From Adlercreutzia sp. ZJ304 (lineage in GTDB: Bacteria > Actinomycetota > Coriobacteriia > Coriobacteriales > Eggerthellaceae): a stretch of DNA of 64,000 nt. Made by a program: the position numbers and the translations under genes. The notes under the pieces were generated by a model that saw only the letters and a program-made list of their open reading frames with translations, searched no databases and was not told the origin of the DNA. This document shows positions 24,309 through 32,773 of the stretch, piece after piece. How positions within the stretch are numbered: position 1 is the stretch's first letter; each line of letters opens with the position of its first letter. The stretch lies in assembly GCF_011039075.1 (NCBI RefSeq), contig NZ_JAAKEG010000003.1:62001-126000 (forward strand). Direction: 5' to 3'.

Positions 24309-24445
24309 ACGGTTTGCTGCCTTCCTATCTGTTAACGCAATGCGAATGTGTAAATAGCACATTACTCATGCTAATTAATTCACTATTGAAGACTATACTA
24401 TAAATACGCATTAAACGCACGATAAAAGGAGTCGCGAACCGCCGA

Positions 24446-26029
24446 ATGCCAGCCCATAGTAACAAGCAACCGCGCCAACATAAGCAAAATTTTATAGCGA
24501 AGCTTGCAAATCAATGGTTCGATCGTGTAGTGGGCGCAATGAAAGGCGATGGGCTTTCAGCTGCTGAAGCGGCGTATGCTCCACACCGCACCACTCGCGA
24601 TTTTATTTGGAACACAGCTGGTTCGGCTGCATGGGCATTAGTATTTCCGGTAATGACTATGGTGTCTACTCAGGTTGTCGGAGTTGAGCAAGCTGGCATG
24701 ATTTCGATGGCGTTTATAGTGGCGCTATTGCTTATGTTTATTGGAAATTTTGGTACCCGCGCCTATCAGGTATCCGATCTAAGCGAAGAACACTCTTTTG
24801 CCGATTATCAAGTTAGCCGTTGGATAACTTGCATCGCTATGTTGGTTGTTGGTTGGTTGTATTGCAGCATTCGCGGCTACGATTCCGAAATGTTCAATAT
24901 TTCCATGGGTGTAATTTTATTCAAGTTTGTTGATGCTTTGGCAGACGTTTATGAAGGCAGGCTACAGCAGGTAGACAAACTTTATTTAGGCGGACTTTCT
25001 CAAACTATTCGCTCTGTTATAGCTGTACTTGCGTTTTGTATTGTAATGCTAATAACGCATAACTCGGTGGTGTCGTGCTATGCAATGGCTATTGCAGCTG
25101 TAGTTACTTTTGTGGTTATAACATGGCCACTAACGCTTATGGAAACGCCAAAGTCTAAAGGTTTTAGCCTACCCAGTTTTATGCAGCTGTTTAAGGCTAC
25201 GGCACCTCTTTTTGTGGCAATTTTCCTGTTTAACGTTATAGAAAATACCCCGAAATTTGTTATGGAAGGGTCGCTGGCATACGATAACCAGCTGTATTAC
25301 AACGCGCTATATTTCCCGGCACAGATGATATTGATAGGCGCTCAGCTTGTGTATAAGCCGCTTTTGCTGCGCATGACTGGGGTGTGGCAAGATGCGGCTA
25401 AACGTCGAAAATTCGACTTGCTTATAGTGGGGCTAATGGGCGTTATAGTGGGAATAACGGCGGCGGTATGGGCTGTTATGGCATGGGTTGGTCTGCCGGT
25501 AATGAGCTTCTTATATGGTGTAGATTTTGAGCCGTATCGCGGATTGCTGTACGTAATGCTTGCGTGCGGCGGCGTTACGGCAGCTATTGATTTTTTGTAT
25601 CAAGTAATAACTATTATGCGCAGGCAGCGTGATGTAACTACTCTTTATTTGGTAACGTTCGGATTTTCGCTGTTCGTGCCACTTTTGCTGGTTTCGTTTG
25701 CGGGTCTAAGCGGCGCAGTTCTTAGCTACCTTATTGTTGAGTCTATTTTGCTGGTGTTGCTTACTTGGGAATACTTCCGCATTCGCCGTGATTTATCGCG
25801 GGAAGGGCAAGTGCGTGCTTACTCGTCTGCTGCAGATGCTTCTCGGCATGGTTCGCATGCCGAACATACCGAGCGCACAATGTTTTTGGCGAGAGATGAT
25901 GCGGATGAGCTCGAGCAGGAAGATGAGCCTACGGAGCTTCAGCCTAAGCGCAGGAAGCGTCCTAGCGAATTGCGTGCAGAACGCGAACATCGCAAAGAGG
26001 TACTTGATCGCCGATTGCATCGACACTAA
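24446..26029 (+). CDS. Polysaccharide flippase-like membrane protein (Wzx/MATE fold)
   Basis: 527 residues with 12-14 membrane helices. The N-terminal half reads NTAGSAAWALVFPVMTMV, then VVGVEQAGMISMAFIVALL, and the pattern of paired helices fits oligosaccharide-lipid flippases of the MOP superfamily. The C-terminal 70 residues are a charged cytoplasmic tail rich in Arg/Glu. It would move undecaprenyl-linked sugar units across the membrane. It has an AAAGGAG site. It diverges from the secreted hypothetical gene with an 82-base gap. The exact substrate is unknown. Confidence 0.8.
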   Translation: MPAHSNKQPRQHKQNFIAKLANQWFDRVVGAMKGDGLSAAEAAYAPHRTTRDFIWNTAGSAAWALVFPVMTMVSTQVVGVEQAGMISMAFIVALLLMFIGNFGTRAYQVSDLSEEHSFADYQVSRWITCIAMLVVGWLYCSIRGYDSEMFNISMGVILFKFVDALADVYEGRLQQVDKLYLGGLSQTIRSVIAVLAFCIVMLITHNSVVSCYAMAIAAVVTFVVITWPLTLMETPKSKGFSLPSFMQLFKATAPLFVAIFLFNVIENTPKFVMEGSLAYDNQLYYNALYFPAQMILIGAQLVYKPLLLRMTGVWQDAAKRRKFDLLIVGLMGVIVGITAAVWAVMAWVGLPVMSFLYGVDFEPYRGLLYVMLACGGVTAAIDFLYQVITIMRRQRDVTTLYLVTFGFSLFVPLLLVSFAGLSGAVLSYLIVESILLVLLTWEYFRIRRDLSREGQVRAYSSAADASRHGSHAEHTERTMFLARDDADELEQEDEPTELQPKRRKRPSELRAEREHRKEVLDRRLHRH

Positions 26030-26069
26030 TCTGCGTAATGTTTAGCATTCATTTCGAAAGGCGAATTGC

Positions 26070-26765
26070 ATGTCTAATTCTGAGAAAAAAATCAGCACAA
26101 GAATTTCCACTTTTCCGTTTTTGCAAAAGGTGAACACGGGGATTGATGCGGGTGCGCCTGCAAGTGTGTCAGCTGATGTGCGCGGCGCGGCGAGCTCTAG
26201 CAGTACTGCGCGGAATGTGGTGTTTGCGCTGGCATTTTGCGCTGTGGCTGTAGCGGGGCGTGTGGCTTTTGCAAGCATAGCTAGCGTGCAGCCTGTTACT
26301 GCCGTGTGCATAATGGCTGGAATTTTGTTGGGTAGACGCTACGGGTTTGCTGTAGGCGCTATGGCTGCTTTTGCATCTAATATGTTTCTTGGGCAGGGTG
26401 CTTGGACTATTTGGCAGATGGCGGCTTGGGGGCTTTCTGGTTGGTTGGCAGGCGTGTTAGGTGCGCGCGGGCTGTTCGGCTGTAAAGACGCGCCTAAAGT
26501 TCGTGCTGGCGCTGGAGGTGTTCGCACACTACTTGTATATGCGTATGGGTTTTTTGTATCGCTTTTGTTCGGGTTCATAATGAACACATGGATAGTTGCC
26601 ATGTTTGGTGGTGCTATGCAATGGCAGGCGGTAGTGGGGGTTTACGCCGCTGGGTTGCCGTTCGACATTGCGCACGCTGTATCTACAGTAGTATTCCTTG
26701 TGCCGATGTGCGCAATTTGGCGCTACGTAACGTATCCATTTGAAAATAGTGCAGAAGTGAAATAG
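26070..26765 (+). CDS. ECF transporter S component (vitamin uptake)
   Basis: 231 residues. An N-terminal cytoplasmic region of about 45 residues is followed by six membrane helices: VVFALAFCAVAVAGRVAFASI, then VQPVTAVCIMAGILLGRRYGF, then NMFLGQGAWTIWQMAAWGLSGW and others. The SNxFLGQGxWTxWQMxAWG pattern matches S components of the cobalamin/hydroxymethyl-pyrimidine type. Substrate cannot be fixed; cobalamin is a plausible guess. The ECF ATPases are not in the window. The gap to the flippase is 40 bases, so they may be one transcript. Confidence 0.8.
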   Translation: MSNSEKKISTRISTFPFLQKVNTGIDAGAPASVSADVRGAASSSSTARNVVFALAFCAVAVAGRVAFASIASVQPVTAVCIMAGILLGRRYGFAVGAMAAFASNMFLGQGAWTIWQMAAWGLSGWLAGVLGARGLFGCKDAPKVRAGAGGVRTLLVYAYGFFVSLLFGFIMNTWIVAMFGGAMQWQAVVGVYAAGLPFDIAHAVSTVVFLVPMCAIWRYVTYPFENSAEVK

Positions 26766-26773
26766 TTCACTAA

Positions 26774-26802
26774 TTGTCATTTCACCGAAAATTGGTTATT
26801 CT
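26774..26802 (+). promoter_or_regulatory. Promoter for the zinc-ribbon gene
   Basis: TTGTCA (26774-26779), a 17-base spacer, then TATTCT (26797-26802). The resulting leader contains a GCTCTA/TAGAGC hairpin near 26824-26841 and an AGGAGA ribosome site. Confidence 0.65.
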
Positions 26803-26869
26803 TGGCATGTAGTTTATTAACGATGCTCTATTGTTGTAGAGCTGTTAATTTGAGGAACAGGAGAGCAAT

Positions 26870-27103
26870 ATGTGTTTCAGACCAGCAGATGCATCCGCCG
26901 GCCCAATGAAGTGCCCCGAATGCGGTAAGCCCATTCAAATGCTTGGTGGCATGAAGATTGAGAAGTGCCCTTTCTGCAAGGCAGACTTCTCTGAATATAT
27001 TAATGGCACCAAGCCTATGCCCGGCGCACCCGGTGCTCCAGCTGCTCCCGGCGCCCCGGCTGCACCCGGCGCTCCAGCTGCCCCGAAGGCTCCTGGTCAA
27101 TAA
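26870..27103 (+). CDS. Small CPxC zinc-ribbon protein with collagen-like tail
   Basis: 77 residues. Two CPxC pairs at C15/C18 and C33/C36 (KCPECGK and KCPFCK) form a zinc ribbon. The last 30 residues are a repeat of GAPAAP units. The opening MCFRPADAS recurs in coriobacterial genomes as I remember them. It is strongly expressed to judge by its own consensus promoter, good ribosome site and classic terminator. Function is unknown; a nucleic-acid or metal-related role is the usual guess for such ribbons. Confidence 0.85.
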   Translation: MCFRPADASAGPMKCPECGKPIQMLGGMKIEKCPFCKADFSEYINGTKPMPGAPGAPAAPGAPAAPGAPAAPKAPGQ

Positions 27104-27124
27104 GAGTTAGATCTTATAGGCAAA

Positions 27125-27156
27125 GAAAAGCCCCGCAATCGGGGCTTTTCTTTTTT
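27125..27156 (+). terminator. Intrinsic terminator of the zinc-ribbon gene
   Basis: GAAAAGCCCCG and CGGGGCTTTTC pair around a four-base loop, and TTTTTT follows. It is also T-rich on the other strand, so it can serve the convergent dnaK gene. Confidence 0.92.
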
Positions 27157-27229
27157 GGTGTTGTTATATTGGTTGTGCGTCGCTTGTGCGTTGTAGCGCA
27201 ATTTGTGTCAGGTAATTGCGCAGCGCAGG

Positions 27230-28981
27230 CTAAAGCAAACGCTCCAACTCGGCGATAGCGGCACTGAAAGCGCCCTTATCTTCCGGTTTCATCTTTTCAG
27301 GTTTCTTCATCAAGTATTTTTGTACGCTAGCTACAGCACTTTTCAGCTGACGTTTTGTATCCTTTTCCATCTGTTTGCCTTCGGCTTTTATACGCTCTTC
27401 AGCTTCATTAACTAGTTTCTGCGCCTTTTCGCGCTCTTGGAAAGCGTCGCGCCGCGCTTGGTCTTCGGCAGCGTATTTTTCGGCATCTGCCATTGCGGCT
27501 GCTATTTCAGCATCGGTCATGCGCTCGCTATCGGTTATGGTTATTGACTGTTCGTTGCCCGTGCCTAAATCTTTCGCCGTAACGGTAAGTATGCCGTTTG
27601 CATCTATGTCGAAACTAACGTTAATTTGAGGCACGCCGGCAGGGGCGCGCTTTATGCCTTTCAGCGTGAATTTACCTATAGATTTATTGTCGGCTGCCAT
27701 GGGGCGCTCACCCTGCATAATGTTGATTTCCACTTTGGTTTGGAAGGGTGCGGCTGTTGTAAATACTTGCTCGTAGTGAATGGGTAATGTGGTGTTACGC
27801 TCTATTACTCGTGTGGCTATGCCGCCTACAGTTTCTATAGCAAAACTCATGGGCACAACATCAAGCAACAGCAATTCTCCACCACGCGGTACCATGGCAC
27901 CGCCTTTTGCAGCCATCGCGCTTGACAGCGTGTTTGCCTGAATTGCGGCACCTTGCGCTACGCACTCATCTGGATTAATGCTGCTAGCAGGGCGTTTCCC
28001 TGTCAATTTCTGCACATGTGTCTGAACTGCCGGTATGCGCGTGCTGCCGCCAACAAGCAGCACCTCGCCTAGTTCACTTGCGGCTATGCCTGCATCGTTT
28101 AGTGCTTGCATAACGGGTTCCGTGGTTGCTTCAACCAAGTGGTTGGTTAGCCTGTCAAATTCGGTGCGTGTTATGGTTTGTTCCATATGAAGCGGACCGC
28201 TGGCGTTTTGCGCCAAAAACGGCAGGTTAACAGTGGTCGACTCCATGCTGCTAAGTTCGCGCTTGGCTTGTTCGGCGGCTTCAAGTACGCGCTGGTGCGC
28301 CATTTGGTCGCGTGTTAGGTCAACGCCGGTCTGGGCGCGGAAGTTGTCTAGCAGATGCTTCGTTAGCACTTCGTCAAAATCGTCGCCACCAAGATGGTTA
28401 TTGCCCGATGTGGCTAGCACTTCTATAACGCCGTCACCAATTTCTATAACAGACACGTCGAAAGTGCCGCCGCCTAAGTCGTACACCATTACCTTTTGTG
28501 CAGTTCCGTGGTCTAATCCATACGCCAGCGCAGCGGCTGTGGGTTCGTTAATTATGCGCAATACGTTAAGCCCAGCTATTGTGCCGGCGTCTTTTGTGGC
28601 GTTGCGTTGCATGTCGTTGAAGTAGGCGGGAACAGTTATAACCGCATCAGTTATGCTAGTGGCAAGGTAGTTTTCTGCGTCGGTGCGCAGCTTGCGCAAT
28701 ATCATTGCTGACAATTCTTGCGGCGAGAAATCTTTGCCATCTATGTTTTTGCGCCAATTTGTACCCATGTGGCGCTTTACGCTGCCTATTGTGCGGTCTG
28801 GGTTCATGGCTGCTTGGCGCTGTGCAACTGCGCCCACTAGCCGCTCGCCTTCTTTTGTAAAGGCCAGCACCGATGGCGTTGTGCGCCCGCCTTCCGCATT
28901 GGTGATAACTTCTGGCGAGTCGCCCTCTACTGCGGCTACGCAGCTATTTGTTGTGCCAAGGTCTATTCCGATAGCTGTCAT
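27230..28981 (-). CDS. dnaK: DnaK-type Hsp70 chaperone, short-tailed paralogue
   Basis: 583 residues. The ATPase domain is intact ([10 protein letters not shown] at 4-13, [32 protein letters not shown]), as are the linker and substrate domain ([39 protein letters not shown]). The C-terminal lid is short, ends in AELERLL and lacks the disordered tail ending in D-x-V-D-A-E-F-like residues seen in canonical DnaK of about 620 residues. It also lacks grpE, dnaJ and hrcA neighbours, so this may be a second, specialised Hsp70. A J-domain gene lies 2.7 kb away on the other strand. It has a consensus promoter and a long leader. Confidence 0.88.
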   Translation of the reverse strand: MTAIGIDLGTTNSCVAAVEGDSPEVITNAEGGRTTPSVLAFTKEGERLVGAVAQRQAAMNPDRTIGSVKRHMGTNWRKNIDGKDFSPQELSAMILRKLRTDAENYLATSITDAVITVPAYFNDMQRNATKDAGTIAGLNVLRIINEPTAAALAYGLDHGTAQKVMVYDLGGGTFDVSVIEIGDGVIEVLATSGNNHLGGDDFDEVLTKHLLDNFRAQTGVDLTRDQMAHQRVLEAAEQAKRELSSMESTTVNLPFLAQNASGPLHMEQTITRTEFDRLTNHLVEATTEPVMQALNDAGIAASELGEVLLVGGSTRIPAVQTHVQKLTGKRPASSINPDECVAQGAAIQANTLSSAMAAKGGAMVPRGGELLLLDVVPMSFAIETVGGIATRVIERNTTLPIHYEQVFTTAAPFQTKVEINIMQGERPMAADNKSIGKFTLKGIKRAPAGVPQINVSFDIDANGILTVTAKDLGTGNEQSITITDSERMTDAEIAAAMADAEKYAAEDQARRDAFQEREKAQKLVNEAEERIKAEGKQMEKDTKRQLKSAVASVQKYLMKKPEKMKPEDKGAFSAAIAELERLL

Positions 28982-29458
28982 TTATATGCCTTTCTTTTGG
29001 TTTGCCTATAGTCTGACATTACAGGTGGGGTTTGCGTTTGGAAAATACAAGAAAGTCATACGAAGTGAATATGAAACTGTGCGCCAAAACACTTCCGATT
29101 CTGAAATGGTAGTGAGAGGGAGAGGCTGCGCGAAATTCGCGGAATGTACATACAGAAACGCCCGACATGGGTTGGAGTGTCGAGCGTATACTGTGCATTT
29201 CAGACCTCCGCTACTATAAGACATAGTCAATTAATTGTCAATATCTTCTAATTTGGAATCCGGATAAGCACTGTTTTGAATAAAAATTGTTGCGATTGTG
29301 CTATTTTGCCATGCTAGCTCATTCGTATTGCGGGAATAAGTTGGAGTCGTGGATTTAAATAGTCATTCTTTAAAAACATTGTTTTTAGCGGCATATTTAA
29401 CCTGTATTTTGCTAAGATTCAGCCAACTAGAAACATAATTTACTACGAAGGAAATCGC
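28982..29458. other. Divergent spacer: dnaK leader and deacetylase upstream region
   Basis: The dnaK promoter (29213-29241) implies a leader of about 225 bases. It contains a GACA/TGTC hairpin near 29163-29183 and a short GCGAATTTCGC palindrome near 29128-29138. I find no CIRCE (TTAGCACTC-type) or HAIR element. The remaining 200 bases upstream of the deacetylase are AT-rich and hold no convincing gene. Confidence 0.5.
29213..29241 (-). promoter_or_regulatory. Consensus promoter for dnaK
   Basis: On the - strand there is a perfect TTGACA (29241-29236), a 17-base spacer and TATAGT (29218-29213). The expected start near 29206 leaves a leader of about 225 bases before the dnaK AUG. Confidence 0.75.
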
Positions 29459-30715
29459 TTGACGCAGCACGCAGCACATAACGCATCACGACCATCAGCA
29501 TCAACTAGTCGTACTCCAATTTGGGCAATAGTGTGCATACCTGTTGTCGTTGTTGCGGCGCTTTTATTTGTGGTGCTGTTTCCTTGGCCTTGCACTGCTG
29601 CGGTGAATGGCACGGATGTTAAATCTACAGTTCATACCACTGTGCAAGATCTTATAGAAAGCCAAAACCTAAACATAGTTCCCGGCGATTTGGTAGCGGT
29701 TGATGGAAGCGTTATTAAGCAAGGCGGCGGTGAGCCTATGCATATAACCGTGAACGGCGAAGACTTGCAAGATACTGGTCGTTTGGTTTGCGAAGGCGAC
29801 GTTATATTGGTTGAAAACGGAAGCAACACCACCGAGCCATTTGTTGAAGAAGTGCAAGAAATAGCGCCTAGCGTGCGTTTTGAGGGCACCGGCGCTATGC
29901 ATCGCTATGCCGGTGTGGGCTCACCCGGCGAGCAAGTTATAAGAACAGGCAACATGTCTGGGATTAGAGTTGAGGAAACTACGAAAGAGCCAGTTCAAGA
30001 GGTTGTTCGGAATTTCAACATAGATACCGGTGGACAAAAAGTGGTGGCGCTAACGTTCGACGATGGTCCGTGGAATGCGTGGTCTTCCGAAGTGCTAGAC
30101 ATTCTGGCGGCCAATGGTGCGAAAGCCACGTTCTTCACCGTGGGCGATAGAATTGCGTCGCAGGAAGATGTGGTGCGGGCTGCGGCTGCGGCAGGGCATC
30201 AGATATGTACGCATTCTTGGGATCATGCTGCCGGAGACGGACACGGAGTTGATCTAGGGCGCATGAAGCCTGAAGATCGAGTTTCCGAAATAACAAAGGG
30301 TTTTGACGAAATAGCGCGTGTTACTGGTTCGCAGGCTAGTTCAATTATTCGCGTGCCCGGTGGTAACTTCAACGAAGAAACCGCGTCTGTTTTGCAACCT
30401 TACATAACTGCTGAAGTTGGCTGGAATATAGATACGCGCGATTGGCAAAAGCCGGGAGCAGCGTCTATTGCGCAGCGTATTCTTAGTGTGCAGCCCGGTT
30501 ATATTGTGCTTATGCACGATGGTGGGGGCGACAGAAGTCAGACGGTTGCGGCTTTGCGTGACGCGCTTCCGCAACTGGCAGCGCAGGGGTATCGTTTTGT
30601 TACGATAGATGAACTGCTTGCTTGCGCAACTAACGATGTTGTACAAGCAAGTGGAGAAGATACTCAGGTAAATAATGAAGCTAATATTGAAGGTGCCGCG
30701 GATGGTTCTGCGTAA
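29459..30715 (+). CDS. Membrane-anchored polysaccharide deacetylase (NodB fold)
   Basis: 418 residues from a TTG start with GAAGG upstream. A single membrane helix is at about 21-44. It is followed by an extracytoplasmic domain with PGDLVAVDGSV, a pattern of G5/ubiquitin-like folds, then a complete NodB domain: LTFDDGPWN near 198-206, CTHSWDH with the metal His pair, RVPGGNF, DTRDWQKPG, and LMHDGGG. All five deacetylase motifs are intact, so it should act as a peptidoglycan or glycan N-deacetylase. The C-terminus is a short acidic tail. It runs close to the DUF5685 gene (42-base gap). Confidence 0.9.
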   Translation: MTQHAAHNASRPSASTSRTPIWAIVCIPVVVVAALLFVVLFPWPCTAAVNGTDVKSTVHTTVQDLIESQNLNIVPGDLVAVDGSVIKQGGGEPMHITVNGEDLQDTGRLVCEGDVILVENGSNTTEPFVEEVQEIAPSVRFEGTGAMHRYAGVGSPGEQVIRTGNMSGIRVEETTKEPVQEVVRNFNIDTGGQKVVALTFDDGPWNAWSSEVLDILAANGAKATFFTVGDRIASQEDVVRAAAAAGHQICTHSWDHAAGDGHGVDLGRMKPEDRVSEITKGFDEIARVTGSQASSIIRVPGGNFNEETASVLQPYITAEVGWNIDTRDWQKPGAASIAQRILSVQPGYIVLMHDGGGDRSQTVAALRDALPQLAAQGYRFVTIDELLACATNDVVQASGEDTQVNNEANIEGAADGSA

Positions 30716-30757
30716 AATGCGGCTGCCGATTAGATGCCATCGAAGTGGTTTTAGCGT

Positions 30758-31645
30758 ATGTTCGGGATAGCGGTTGCGCGGCTAGATCAGGTTTCAGATG
30801 AAGAGAAAGAGCGCTATCAGGCGTTTTACTGTGGGTTATGCAGAACGCTAAAGCGGCGCTACGGTCAAGTTAGCCGTGCAGCGCTAAGTTACGATCTTGC
30901 GTTTTTGGTAATGTTTTTGGATTCACTGACTGAGCCTGCCCAAAACTGTGGAGCGGCGCATTGTATTTCACACCCGAAAAAACGCATGCCGTATTGTGAA
31001 TCAATTTATAGCGATTACGCTGCCGATCTTAGTGTGGCGCTGGCGTACCATAAATGCTTGGATGATGTGTCTGACGACGGAACTGCGCGGGCGCGCACTA
31101 TTGAGCATATGATGCGGGGGCACTACGCTAAAGCTGTAAAGCGCATTCCGGAAGAGTGTAGCGCCATAGAGGGCGCTATGCGCAAGATTAACCAGCTAGA
31201 AGCTGATGCGGATGCCTCGCCCGATGCTTGTGCGCGCGAGTTCGGTCAGCTTATGGGTCAATTGTTTGCCGCTGGGTGTGTGTGGGGTCGTTCGCTTTCG
31301 CCTGATTCTGCTTGGGAAGGCACCATGTGGGCGCGCGCGGCGGGTGAATTTGGCGCGCTTTTGGGGCGATTTATTTATCTGATGGATGCCGCTGTTGATT
31401 ACGCGGAAGACAAAAAGACAGGCAGCTACAATCCGTTTGTGCGCCTAGACGCTAATCCCGGGCAAATGCGCGAAATATTAACCGTTTTGGCGGGGGATGC
31501 GACTAGTGCATTTGAGCGTTTACCGCTTGTGCAAGACGTACACTTAATGCGCAGCGTACTTTATGCTGGAGTTTGGCAAAAATTCAATCATACTTATAAG
31601 GAAATGTCTGAAGCGAAAACTATGGAAGGCGTGCCGTCAGAGTAG
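30758..31645 (+). CDS. DUF5685-family protein
   Basis: 295 residues. The start MFGIAVARLDQVSDEEKERYQAFYC, the C25xxC28 pair and the following SRAALSYDLAFLVMFLD agree with DUF5685 as I know it, with later conserved HP, C and DD positions (CISHPKKR; YHKCLDDVSDD). The mostly helical fold is reminiscent of prenyl-transferase-like helix bundles. Biochemical role is unknown. The stop is immediately followed by the J-domain gene start (TAGATG), so the two are coupled; J-domain proteins adjacent to DUF5685 are a recurring pairing in Gram-positives. Confidence 0.85.
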   Translation: MFGIAVARLDQVSDEEKERYQAFYCGLCRTLKRRYGQVSRAALSYDLAFLVMFLDSLTEPAQNCGAAHCISHPKKRMPYCESIYSDYAADLSVALAYHKCLDDVSDDGTARARTIEHMMRGHYAKAVKRIPEECSAIEGAMRKINQLEADADASPDACAREFGQLMGQLFAAGCVWGRSLSPDSAWEGTMWARAAGEFGALLGRFIYLMDAAVDYAEDKKTGSYNPFVRLDANPGQMREILTVLAGDATSAFERLPLVQDVHLMRSVLYAGVWQKFNHTYKEMSEAKTMEGVPSE

Positions 31646-32512
31646 ATGGATAATCCTTACGACATATTGGGTGTATCGCGCGACGCGTCGATGGACGAAG
31701 TAAAGAAGGCGTACCGAAAGAAGGCGCGTGAGAATCATCCCGATTTGAACCCCGGGGATGCGCAAGCAGAAGAGCGCATGAATAAGATTAACGAGGCATA
31801 CGACCGCATAACCAACCCGGAAAAGTATGCTGCAAGCGATGCCCGCAGGCGTGGTTACGCAGGTCCTAGTGGTCCTAGAGGCTATGGTGGTACAACCTAT
31901 GGACCGGGTGGCGCGGGTGGCGCGGGTGCTGGCAGTGCTGGCGGCGCGGGAGGTTCTAGTGGTTCAGGCGGCGGTTATTACGACCCGTTTGGCTATGGCG
32001 GAGAACAAGGCGGTTCGAGCGGTCAAGACCCTTATGGGTGGACCACTATCAATTTTGACGACCTTTTTGGTGGTGCCTACGCTACGCAAAGTGCGCCCAT
32101 ACATCCAGAGGAAGCAGCGGGCGATTCACCCGAAGTAAGACAGGCGATATATGCCATCAATTCGCAAAACTACCGCAACGCTATAAATATATTGCAACAA
32201 ATTCCGTCTGGCGGGCGTAATGCGAGATGGTATTATTTATTCGCACTTGCGAATAATGGGGCAGGAAACACTGTTGCAGCGCACGACAATATACGTCGTG
32301 CTAGGCAGATGGATCCAAACAATAACGACTACGCGCGCGCCGAAAGCCAGTTCACACGCCGCGCCCAAACATACACTCAACAGGGCGAAGGTCGCGGTTT
32401 CACTAGTTTTGGAATAGACCCAAATTGGCTTTGCTGTTGCATATGCTTAGGACCTACATGTTGCTCGTACTTCAGCCGCATGTGTGCCTATGGAGGCTTT
32501 GGCTTTTTCTAG
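31646..32512 (+). CDS. J-domain protein with TPR-like region and Cys-rich end
   Basis: 288 residues. The N-terminal J domain (3-62) has the catalytic HPD at 31-33. A Gly-rich linker (about 70-130) follows, then a helical repeat region (about 160-245, with [20 protein letters not shown]), and a hydrophobic C-terminus rich in Cys ([12 protein letters not shown]). It has no zinc-finger or client domain of classical DnaJ, so it is a specialised Hsp40 that would recruit an Hsp70, perhaps the orphan DnaK 2.7 kb upstream. The Cys cluster may bind metal, be acylated or contact the membrane. It is translationally coupled to DUF5685. Confidence 0.88.
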   Translation: MDNPYDILGVSRDASMDEVKKAYRKKARENHPDLNPGDAQAEERMNKINEAYDRITNPEKYAASDARRRGYAGPSGPRGYGGTTYGPGGAGGAGAGSAGGAGGSSGSGGGYYDPFGYGGEQGGSSGQDPYGWTTINFDDLFGGAYATQSAPIHPEEAAGDSPEVRQAIYAINSQNYRNAINILQQIPSGGRNARWYYLFALANNGAGNTVAAHDNIRRARQMDPNNNDYARAESQFTRRAQTYTQQGEGRGFTSFGIDPNWLCCCICLGPTCCSYFSRMCAYGGFGFF

Positions 32513-32639
32513 CATGCCAGTATGCCAGCAAGGCATCCTCCGACTTCCGTTTTGTGGAGGGCTTGTGGTTTGTGGAAACAAATTTCGCGATATGACTTGC
32601 CAATTCTTTGCAAAGGGTGATTAAATGCAATCGCCTTTA

Positions 32640-32773
32640 TAGGTGTAGCAACGGAAAGAAAACCGAAGTTCTCGCCACGGGACACACGGTGAAATCGAGC
32701 GAAGCACCCGGGATATAAGTGCGACGCTTCCGATGATCAGTGTGGGCGGAACTGAGGAAAAAGGGACGATATC
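32640..32773 (+). promoter_or_regulatory. Structured leader of the split surface-protein gene
   Basis: AGTTC-CGCC-AC (about 32667-32679) can pair with GTG-GGCG-GAACT (about 32741-32755), closing an internal GGTG/CACC stem and a GAAGC/GCTTC stem. I compared it by eye with cobalamin, c-di-GMP, c-di-AMP and TPP consensus cores and found no match. It is a leader of unknown class, directly upstream of the ATG at 32774. Confidence 0.35.

Noticed and set aside
29163-29240. CIRCE or HAIR heat-shock operator near dnaK
   Set aside because: No TTAGCACTC/GAGTGCTAA pair or CTTGAGT repeat is present; only short unrelated hairpins.
32640-32773. c-di-AMP (ydaO) or cobalamin riboswitch upstream of the surface protein
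   Set aside because: GGTGAAAT resembles part of the ydaO core, but the other conserved blocks are absent, as are the cobalamin box elements.
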